The position numbers and the translations under genes are program-made. This document shows, piece after piece, positions 38,500 through 45,405 of a DNA stretch of 64,000 nucleotides. The stretch lies in contig JBAXVX010000011.1 in assembly GCA_037128705.1 (NCBI GenBank), positions 41,972 to 105,971 of the forward strand. The letters are read 5' to 3'. This DNA is from CAIVAT01 sp037128705 (lineage in GTDB: Bacteria > Bacteroidota > Bacteroidia > Bacteroidales > FEN-979). Position 1 is the stretch's first letter. Each line of letters opens with the position of its first letter. The notes under the pieces are model-generated. The model saw nothing but the letters and a program-made list of their open reading frames with translations. It did no database searches and was not told the DNA's origin.

Positions 38500-40706
38500 C
38501 TTTCGTGCAGGAGGGTTACTTCTGTTATTATTTCTTTTTCATGAATAATGAAGCGCTCCAAACCATGCTGGCCTACGAACAGGTCACATTCCATCTTATT
38601 GATTTCGTGGGTTCCGGCCATCGCAGAGGTGACGGAATGTAGTTTTATGTTTGATTGCATCAGTTCATCTTCCATTGCCACATAATGCAGTGAAAAGTCG
38701 GCATGGGAGAATATATAGAAAGGGGCGATGCAATCCTGCAGGATGCCTAACAACCTGTTGTTAAATGTATTCACCGGATAATTATCCTTCACCAGGAGGT
38801 TCCGGTAGTAACCCATCATCACCTTGTAGGTGGCGAGGTAGTATTTGAACAGCAATGAAGATTTATCCCCGTCGAAGTGGGTAAAATAGTGGATCTCACC
38901 ATCGTTGTAAAAATAGGCCCGCGAATTTGTTTTTTCACAATAAAGGAATGTGCTGTTCAATGCATCGATCTGAACCTCCCAGTCAACCTGGTATTCCTTC
39001 CCTGCCTGGTTTTTTACCTGGTAGCTGAATTTTTGCCCGGGGATGAAATGAAAAGCCTTTTCAAGAGAGTGATTTTTTGAAATATTTGAAATCATCTCAT
39101 CTTTAACAGGTATTTCGTATGATTTAAGGGCAAAAGAAACATTTTCCTGGTGGATAAAATGGCTGATGGGATATTCGAGGGTTTTTGAACCGATGTACGG
39201 CGTTCCCTGAACCTGAAAATGAATATGGGGATATGGCGATCTTCCTGAGTTCCCGCAATGAGCCACGATCTGTCCTTTTTTAACGGTATCGCCGGCAGAT
39301 ACTTTGAAGCTCCCCTTCTTCAGGTGGGAAATTTTTGTAAAAAGCTGGTCGGCATGACGCAGAATGATGGTATTTCCCCAGTTGTTTTCGATATCCACTT
39401 TGCCGATCAGGTTGTCATCCACCTGGTCCACGATCTCTTCCACCCGTCCGTCGGCAGGAGCAATGACAGGTTTGTTATAAGCATAATAATCCTCCGGGTA
39501 ATCACCTTTTTCGGCGTAGGTTGATCCCTCTTCATCCACGAGTTCAAAGTCCAGGGCATGACGCCAATCCCCCTGGTGTGTAAACGCTCCGTTATGGCCC
39601 TGGGTTACCTTCCAGGTGCCCCAGAAAGGCAGGATAAAGGAGAAAAAGAGGGATTTTCCAAAGCGGGCTTTATAATTGATATGGGAATAGAGATTCTTTT
39701 CAGGTTCATATTGCTGATAACCTACCAGTTCTGGTTTTGTGAAATACCGTTCCCGGAATTTGAGCGAATAGAGGAAGAGCAATACAACCAGGTTAAATGG
39801 GAGTGAATAAACGGAAAGTTGAAACAGCGACAATATCGCCTGGGTACTCGTAAGCACGATGGAAATGACCGGTGTCAGCAGGATGACCCAAAGAAATGAC
39901 CATCGTGAGGGGATAATGAAGAATCCTCCGATGGCAATGGAGGTCAGGATAAAATTAAATCCGATATATCCGTAACTCAATTCATGAATGTTGGCACCCA
40001 CGATCTGGTAATAAAAATAAGCGGAGAAAAAACCTACCAGCGACAGGATGAACGCAATGCGCGAATAGATGATCAGTCCAATGGCGATCAGGATTCCGGC
40101 AAAAAGATGGTACTGGAAAAAAATCGCTCCAAGGGATGTAAAATAGAGCCGCACGGGTTCAGGCAGGCCGAGATTGGTAAGCCAGTTGTAAGATGTTACC
40201 ATCGGATGCCCTCCCAGGAGGAACATCTCATTGGTCATATATATTCCATGCTCACTGACCTGCAGGGAGGTGAACTGTCTTGTAGCGAGACTGACCAGCC
40301 ATGTGCCGAATAAAAAGGAGAGGCTCAGGTAAGGCAGACCATATTTCCCGATTACACCTTCGAACCAGAGGGTGAGAAAAACAGTCAATATCGCGGCGAA
40401 AGCCAGCACGATGAAAAAGGGGATCCCCGGCTGGTAATAAACACCGAATCCCAATCCAACCAGCAGACTGTTAAACCCATAATATCCTTTTTTGATATTT
40501 GCCTGGTTCAAGCCGATCAGGTAGGCCAGCGTGTTTGACATTACAACTGCAAACAGCCCGGCGGTTCCGGCCCAGAAATCAAAAAATGAAACCACAAGAA
40601 GAATCGAAGCAAATACCCGGTTGTTGGAAAAAAAGACCTGGGTGTAGCTGTTGATGATCCCCGGGAAAAAGGATGGAAAAATTTGTGTGATGCGGCTTTT
40701 TTCCAT
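38496..40706 (-). CDS. Urea-transporter-family channel fused to an M23 peptidase
   Basis: 736 residues in two parts. Residues about 1-320 hold some ten membrane segments in the two-fold pattern of the urea transporter (UT) family: KGYYGFNSLLVGLGFG in the first half, and GYIGFNFILTSIAIGGFF followed by SVYSLPFNLVVLL in the second. Residues about 355-515 are an M23 metallopeptidase domain: a RHALDFEL first motif (His383, Asp386), NNWGNTIILRH, SHLKKGSF and CGNSGRSPYPHIHFQV with the HxH pair at 494/496. A tail of 220 residues has no known domain. The peptidase should face the periplasm. There is no urease or other urea gene nearby, so the channel substrate is open. It sits 2 bases after the PLP enzyme gene. 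Confidence 0.85.
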   Translation of the reverse strand: MEKSRITQIFPSFFPGIINSYTQVFFSNNRVFASILLVVSFFDFWAGTAGLFAVVMSNTLAYLIGLNQANIKKGYYGFNSLLVGLGFGVYYQPGIPFFIVLAFAAILTVFLTLWFEGVIGKYGLPYLSLSFLFGTWLVSLATRQFTSLQVSEHGIYMTNEMFLLGGHPMVTSYNWLTNLGLPEPVRLYFTSLGAIFFQYHLFAGILIAIGLIIYSRIAFILSLVGFFSAYFYYQIVGANIHELSYGYIGFNFILTSIAIGGFFIIPSRWSFLWVILLTPVISIVLTSTQAILSLFQLSVYSLPFNLVVLLFLYSLKFRERYFTKPELVGYQQYEPEKNLYSHINYKARFGKSLFFSFILPFWGTWKVTQGHNGAFTHQGDWRHALDFELVDEEGSTYAEKGDYPEDYYAYNKPVIAPADGRVEEIVDQVDDNLIGKVDIENNWGNTIILRHADQLFTKISHLKKGSFKVSAGDTVKKGQIVAHCGNSGRSPYPHIHFQVQGTPYIGSKTLEYPISHFIHQENVSFALKSYEIPVKDEMISNISKNHSLEKAFHFIPGQKFSYQVKNQAGKEYQVDWEVQIDALNSTFLYCEKTNSRAYFYNDGEIHYFTHFDGDKSSLLFKYYLATYKVMMGYYRNLLVKDNYPVNTFNNRLLGILQDCIAPFYIFSHADFSLHYVAMEDELMQSNIKLHSVTSAMAGTHEINKMECDLFVGQHGLERFIIHEKEIITEVTLLHER

Positions 40707-40708
40707 TG

Positions 40709-42064
40709 TCAGTTTACCTTCCGGAGGTGATCTGGTATTCTCTCCATGCTGTTCATATTTTCAAGTGATTCCTTCTCCCTGATCAGATGCAGTTTTTCAT
40801 CCATATCAATTAAAACAACATTGGGACGGAGTGTAATAAACTGCATCCACTGGGTCATATTGTATGCACCCACTGTGTGTATCACCACGTGTTCTCCTTT
40901 GTTGAGTAATGGCAGCATGATACTTTCACGGATCACATCGATGTTCATGCAGAGCGGTCCGAAAACACAGGTGTCCTCCGTATATTGGGTAAAGGGTTGA
41001 CCCGGTGTGATCTTGTGATCGTACCAGTATGAGGTGAAGAGGATGTTTACCCCGATGTCGAGGATCGTGTTGCGACGACCGGTACTCGACCGTTTGTTCG
41101 ATATCACGGTTCCGAGAAGATAGCCGGCATCGTCAACCAGCGCCCGACCGGTTTCAAGGATAAGCAGGGGTAACTTTTCCTTCTGGAAATTGCTGTTGAG
41201 TAAGGCTGTGGAGATTGCTTCGGCAAAATCATTGAATGAAGGGCTTGTATCAGTTCCGGGAAGGTAGGATCCTTTCAGGGTGTTTTTAGAGGCAAATCCG
41301 CCCCCAAGATCAATATATTTGATCTCGTGTTTGAATTTCTGTTCAATGGAAAGTGCCAGTTCGGCCAGTTTGGAGGCAGCAACGCCATAGGCGTGGGGCG
41401 ATAACATGAAGGTGCCGATGTGGCAGTGAAGACCGACCAGTTCCATTTTCCCGGAATGCATGATTTTATTCAGGGCATCCCACGCCTGGCCATTTTCATA
41501 GTTGAAGCCAAACCGGTCCCACATGGGATATACACCTGTATCCATATTTACCCTGATGGCAACGCGCGGCCTTTTATTCAATGTTTCCGCCAGTTCGGTA
41601 ATGGTATAGAGCTCATCCAGGTGGTCGATGTGGATCAGCGAATCATTGGTCATGGCCTTGGTGAGGTCTGCTTCACTTTTATTTGGACCGTTGAAGATGA
41701 TCTTACGCCCGTCGACACCCAGGCTGATGGCCTTGTCGTATTCGAACCCCGATACCACCTCTGCCCACGATCCCTCCTGGTGAAAAATGTTGCAGACAGC
41801 ATTGAGATAATTGGTTTTATAAGACCAGGCAAACTGAACCTTAGGGTATCTTGTCTCAAAAGCCCGTTTTGCTTTTTTAATGTTGCTGCGGATGTTTTTT
41901 TCCGAGATGACAAACAGGGGGGAGCCATGTTCTTTCAGGAGCTTGGTAACTGAGTGACCGTCAATATGGGTCACAGGTTCATAATCCCTTCTGGTTCCGA
42001 ATTTGTTTGGCATACCGGTTTCCAGTTTCTTTATCACCGGGCGTTCATATCTTATTTTGCTCAT
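40709..42064 (-). CDS. Fold-III PLP-dependent decarboxylase, DapDC/ODC-like paralogue
   Basis: 451 residues with the alanine-racemase-fold barrel and the decarboxylase C-terminal domain. Visible landmarks: PLP lysine in SYKTN (Lys83), HCHIG (213-217), phosphate loop DLGGGFA (252-258), ETGRA (304-308), the Cys loop GPLCMNID (Cys372) and GAY (399-401). This fits the diaminopimelate/ornithine/lysine/carboxynorspermidine decarboxylase group. It is longer than typical LysA (about 390-420), has a 45-residue N-terminal extension and no lysine-pathway neighbours, so I think it is a specialised paralogue. The substrate (a D- or L-diamino acid) cannot be told from sequence. Gap to the ATP-grasp gene is 65 bases; 2 bases to the UT/M23 gene. 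Confidence 0.85.
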   Translation of the reverse strand: MSKIRYERPVIKKLETGMPNKFGTRRDYEPVTHIDGHSVTKLLKEHGSPLFVISEKNIRSNIKKAKRAFETRYPKVQFAWSYKTNYLNAVCNIFHQEGSWAEVVSGFEYDKAISLGVDGRKIIFNGPNKSEADLTKAMTNDSLIHIDHLDELYTITELAETLNKRPRVAIRVNMDTGVYPMWDRFGFNYENGQAWDALNKIMHSGKMELVGLHCHIGTFMLSPHAYGVAASKLAELALSIEQKFKHEIKYIDLGGGFASKNTLKGSYLPGTDTSPSFNDFAEAISTALLNSNFQKEKLPLLILETGRALVDDAGYLLGTVISNKRSSTGRRNTILDIGVNILFTSYWYDHKITPGQPFTQYTEDTCVFGPLCMNIDVIRESIMLPLLNKGEHVVIHTVGAYNMTQWMQFITLRPNVVLIDMDEKLHLIREKESLENMNSMERIPDHLRKVN

Positions 42065-42129
42065 AGTAGGTTGATTCTAATATTTATTGTCAAAACTCAA
42101 CTAAAATCTGTTAAAAAAATCGTAATTCG

Positions 42130-43176
42130 TCAGAGTTCTCCCTGCATGCTGATCTGTTCAAATTCCTCCCGGTCAACAATCATATCCCAGGCATAACGGA
42201 TGAACATTTTACCCACATCATAGGTGGTAAATGGCTGTACTTTTTCACCCAGGGCCAGGTTGACCAGGGCTTCGGGAATATTTTGCCCGACACCAACGGC
42301 AAGGTAGATCCAGGCCGGAAGCCGGGGGTTGATCTCCAGGAGGTACAATTCGCCGTCTTTGTTTTTCATCAGCTCAAGTTCGAACCCTCCGCGCCATTTC
42401 GTTTTACGAAGGAAGGTCCTCGTCATCTCCAGCATTTTCTGATCTGAAATGGTAATTCCACCCCAGGCTTTTCCTTTATCTGTGATGTACTGTTTGCGCA
42501 TGGGAACAACAGCGATGGTATTTCCTTTTCCGTCGCCCAAACCGGTGACATTGAATTCGGTGCCGTGGATAAATTCCTGGATGATGATCGGAAGTCCCCA
42601 TTTGGCGCTGATCTTATTGAAATAGTTTTTCACCTGCTCGATGCTGTAGGCTATGGAAGCATCATAAAATTTTCCTTTTACAAGTAAGGGAAATGAAAAT
42701 TCGGACAACAGGCTGTAAACTGAATTCAAATCATAGATCACCTTGCTTTTTGGAACCTTGATCCCGTATTTCTCACCGAAAGCGTTCAGGTTCACCTTTT
42801 CACGCTCTTCAAACTGATGGAGTGTCGGCAGGAACATGTGAATGCCCATGGTCTTGAGCCGGGCTTCCAGTTTGATGAAAGGAAAAAGTTCAGCATCAAA
42901 ATTCGGGATAATTACCTCCAGGTTTTCCTTTTCATGGATGTATTCCAGTCGTGCCATCAGGGTGTCGATTCCTGCCGATGGGTAGGGGATGGAATAGGTC
43001 CGGTCCACAAGGTCGTGCATGTAGATACCCGGTTCCAGTGACTCATATGCCAACCCGATGATCCTGACATCGAAGGATGCAGCTTCGCGCAAGGCCCTGA
43101 TCACCGATACCCCCGGACCCGGGCTGTCGATGGCATTAAGGCCTGTAACTGCAATATTAATCGTTCGTTTCTTCAT
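42130..43176 (-). CDS. ATP-grasp ligase, CarB-like
   Basis: 348 residues with a Rossmann-like pre-ATP-grasp domain (VTGLNAIDSPGPGVSVIRAL) and an ATP-grasp domain: Lys167 in PLLVKGK, QEFIHGTEFNV (Glu201) contacting the adenine and magnesium/ATP loop EINPR at 281-285. Such enzymes join a carboxylate to an amine or other nucleophile through acyl-phosphate. It overlaps the PqqD-like gene by 20 bases and lies upstream of a PLP decarboxylase, so it may ligate an amino acid or a carrier-bound peptide. No signal peptide; cytoplasmic. Confidence 0.85.
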   Translation of the reverse strand: MKKRTINIAVTGLNAIDSPGPGVSVIRALREAASFDVRIIGLAYESLEPGIYMHDLVDRTYSIPYPSAGIDTLMARLEYIHEKENLEVIIPNFDAELFPFIKLEARLKTMGIHMFLPTLHQFEEREKVNLNAFGEKYGIKVPKSKVIYDLNSVYSLLSEFSFPLLVKGKFYDASIAYSIEQVKNYFNKISAKWGLPIIIQEFIHGTEFNVTGLGDGKGNTIAVVPMRKQYITDKGKAWGGITISDQKMLEMTRTFLRKTKWRGGFELELMKNKDGELYLLEINPRLPAWIYLAVGVGQNIPEALVNLALGEKVQPFTTYDVGKMFIRYAWDMIVDREEFEQISMQGEL

Positions 43177-43417
43177 TTGTCTCGATCAGGTTATGATTAT
43201 AGAGTATTCCGATAAAATCATGATAGTCTTTTTCGAAAGTGGCCCTGTCGGTATTGTACTTTTCAAGGATGGCATTGCTGATCTGCTCAACAGATTGATC
43301 CTCCCGGATGAATTTTAATATCTCAACCCCGATGGGGTTCACCGAAAAGGATTCTCCCGTTACCGGGTTGAAGAGGAGTCCGGCCTCACTGACAGCAACA
43401 TTTTTTCGCAGTTTCAT
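43157..43417 (-). CDS. PqqD-like peptide-binding (RRE) protein
   Basis: 86 residues matching the PqqD winged-helix fold: FNPVTGESFSVNPIGVEILK, then a helix-rich C-terminal half ending DFIGILYNHNLIE. PqqD and related RiPP recognition elements bind leader peptides and present them to modifying enzymes. Here there is no radical SAM enzyme and no obvious precursor peptide within the cluster, so its ligand is unknown. It overlaps the ATP-grasp gene by 20 bases and is the first gene of the six-gene set. Only a weak -7-like sequence (43449-43456) is seen upstream. Confidence 0.85.
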   Translation of the reverse strand: MKLRKNVAVSEAGLLFNPVTGESFSVNPIGVEILKFIREDQSVEQISNAILEKYNTDRATFEKDYHDFIGILYNHNLIETNEETND

Positions 43418-43448
43418 AAGTTGTGTTTTTTAATTGGGATGCACGGTG

Positions 43449-43494
43449 CAATATTAAGCACCTCACCCGACACAGATGTTACAAAATTTAACAA
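43449..43494 (-). promoter_or_regulatory. Putative weak promoter and TGTTA/TAACA inverted repeat upstream of the PqqD-like gene
   Basis: TAATATTG (43449-43456 on the minus strand) is one base off TAnnTTTG and would place the start near 43442. An inverted repeat TGTTA-N7-TAACA at 43478-43494 lies where an activator or repressor could bind; the neighbouring gene encodes an AraC-type regulator. Low confidence. Confidence 0.3.
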
Positions 43495-43536
43495 AGGATG
43501 TATAAAATTTTAAGATGGGAAGCTGAACTCACAAAT

Positions 43537-44136
43537 TCACGCTCCCTTGACCAGCTGATCAAGCCCTATGCGGTTGGTTCCGGAAGTCCCCTTGTATTCC
43601 GTCACCGAAATCCCGGTCACCGATTTGAATTGCGTGGAAAGATACTGAACACTGCTGTATCCCATGATGTAGGCTATTTCGCTGAGTGTAAGTTCGCCGT
43701 ATTCGATCAGTTCCTTCACCTTTTCAATCTTATGAAGAATGATGAATTTTTCAAGTGTGGTGGCTTCGTGCTTTGAAAAGAGGGATGAAATATAGGGGTA
43801 TGACATCCCAAAACGCTCAACCAGGTAATCGGAATTCCGAACCATGGCATTGTAGGTGGAGTTGTGGACCAGGTTAATGATGGCATGCTTGATCTGCTCA
43901 ACGGTCAGCTTTTCTTTATCCCGAATGATCTCAAATCCGTATCCTTCCAAAATCGATTCGATCTTCTTCCAGGTAATCTTTTTCGAATTTACAGCGAGGA
44001 CGATCGTTCCCAGTTTTATATCATGGATCTCAATTCCATCCACCGAAAATTCCTTGCGAAGCAAATGGATGCAACAACTGCTGGTCATGTTTTTAACCTG
44101 GATGGTCCGAACCGGGTATGTTTTTTTTTTCTTCAT
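43537..44136 (-). CDS. AraC-type regulator with HMA-like N-terminal domain
   Basis: 199 residues: an N-terminal ferredoxin-like fold resembling a heavy-metal-associated domain (residues about 10-75), where the usual MxCxxC loop reads NMTSSCCI, and a C-terminal AraC helix-turn-helix domain (about 95-190; LSEIAYIMGYSSVQYLSTQFKSVTG is the second HTH). This domain pair is a known Bacteroidota regulator type often found near metal genes, but no metal transporter is near here. Its own -7 promoter lies inside the 3' end of rodA. It sits just upstream of the PqqD-like operon (119-base gap, same strand), so it is the likely regulator of that operon; this is inference. Confidence 0.85.
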   Translation of the reverse strand: MKKKKTYPVRTIQVKNMTSSCCIHLLRKEFSVDGIEIHDIKLGTIVLAVNSKKITWKKIESILEGYGFEIIRDKEKLTVEQIKHAIINLVHNSTYNAMVRNSDYLVERFGMSYPYISSLFSKHEATTLEKFIILHKIEKVKELIEYGELTLSEIAYIMGYSSVQYLSTQFKSVTGISVTEYKGTSGTNRIGLDQLVKGA

Positions 44137-44145
44137 ACAGATAGG

Positions 44146-45405
44146 TCATACAAGGTCGAACCGGTATGAGTCCTGTCTTACAAAGATAAACAATAAAACA
44201 GTGAAGGCCCATAAGGAAGAGCCCCCGTAACTCACATAGGGCAACGGAATGCCGATCACCGGCACCAAGCCGAGGGTCATCCCGACGTTGATGGCAAAGT
44301 GAAAGAAGAGAATGGAGGCCACGCCATAGCCGTAAAACCGGCTGAACCGCGATCGTTGTCGTTCGGCAATCAGGATGATTCGGGTAAAAAGTCCGACATA
44401 TAGTAAGATCAGGACCGAGGATCCGACAAAACCCCACTCTTCGCCGATCGTGCAAAAGATGAAATCGGTGCTTTGCTCCGGTACAAAATTGTATTTCGTT
44501 TGTGTTCCCTGAAGGAAACCCTTTCCAAAAGCGCCGCCGGAACCAATGGCAATGAGGGACTGGTTAACATTGTATCCTGCCCCTTTCAGATCAATATCCT
44601 GTCCCAGTAAAACGTGGATCCTGCTGCGCTGGTGCGGTTCCAGGATATGATTTACACTGTAATCCACTGAAAACACGAATCCAACTGATGCGATGAATAT
44701 TGAACTTGTCATCAATATGGTCCGCAGGTTTCGGTTGCTAAAAAAATAAGATCCACCCGCAATCAACAGCAGCAGCGCCACAAGGACGAGTTTAGGGATG
44801 AGCAGCGCGAGGATTCCCAACACAGGCAGCACGATAAATGCAAGGGGAATAAACCCGGTAAGCCCGGCACGATAAAGTACAATCACCAGGGCAAGAAAGA
44901 CAATGGCAGAGCCAGTGTCATGCTGTAAAAGTACAATTACCGCCGGAATCAGGATGATGGCAGAAGCGATCATGACCCCGCGCATTTTTGCAAGGCTGAC
45001 ATCCAGGGTGCTCAGGTACTTCGCCAGTGCCAGGACTGTGGCCATCTTTGCGAATTCGGCCGGCTGAATGCCAAATCCGCCAATGGCAAACCATCCTTTT
45101 GACCCTGCAACTTCTCTTCCTGAAAAGATTACAATGACCAGCATAAAGAGGAAGAAACCATAGATGAACCAGGCAAACTGGGAAAAAAACTTCGGGTCGA
45201 CGATGAGGGTCCCCATGGCAAGGATCAGGGCAGCAATGATGAATATCATCTGCTTTCCATACTTTTGGGAAAGATCGATGATGTTCTTGTGATTTTCATC
45301 ATACACGGATGCATAGATATTAAGCCAGCCAATGAAGACCAGCGCCAGATAGAGCCCAACCACTACCCAATCAATCCGGTAAAATATTCCCTTGTCCTCT
45401 CTCAT
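44146..45405 (-). CDS. rodA: Rod-shape-determining peptidoglycan glycosyltransferase RodA
   Basis: 419 residues with about ten membrane segments (SEDS family). Conserved motifs: WFAIGGFGIQPAEFAK, the catalytic Asp in QHDTGSAIVFLAL and the C-terminal PYVSYGGSSL. RodA polymerises glycan strands during side-wall growth with PBP2. It overlaps mrdA by 35 bases, so the pair is translationally coupled as in many bacteria. The mreBCD genes are not in the window. Confidence 0.95.
   Translation of the reverse strand: MREDKGIFYRIDWVVVGLYLALVFIGWLNIYASVYDENHKNIIDLSQKYGKQMIFIIAALILAMGTLIVDPKFFSQFAWFIYGFFLFMLVIVIFSGREVAGSKGWFAIGGFGIQPAEFAKMATVLALAKYLSTLDVSLAKMRGVMIASAIILIPAVIVLLQHDTGSAIVFLALVIVLYRAGLTGFIPLAFIVLPVLGILALLIPKLVLVALLLLIAGGSYFFSNRNLRTILMTSSIFIASVGFVFSVDYSVNHILEPHQRSRIHVLLGQDIDLKGAGYNVNQSLIAIGSGGAFGKGFLQGTQTKYNFVPEQSTDFIFCTIGEEWGFVGSSVLILLYVGLFTRIILIAERQRSRFSRFYGYGVASILFFHFAINVGMTLGLVPVIGIPLPYVSYGGSSLWAFTVLLFIFVRQDSYRFDLV
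44181..44188 (-). promoter_or_regulatory. -7 element TATCTTTG for the AraC-type regulator, inside rodA
   Basis: Exact TAnnTTTG match on the minus strand, within the 3' end of rodA and 45-52 bases before the regulator ATG. It suggests the regulator is expressed apart from mrdA-rodA. Confidence 0.55.

Noticed and set aside
38496..40706. Ordinary urea uptake with urease
   Set aside because: No urease, urea amidolyase or ammonia transporter is present and the gene is fused to a peptidase in an unrelated cluster.
40709..42064. Straightforward lysA assignment
   Set aside because: Length, N-terminal extension and neighbourhood do not fit lysine synthesis, so I leave it without a symbol.
43498..43776. 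Small plus-strand ORF as a precursor peptide for the PqqD-like protein
   Set aside because: It is antisense to the AraC-type regulator, wrong strand for the operon and without a leader-like pattern.
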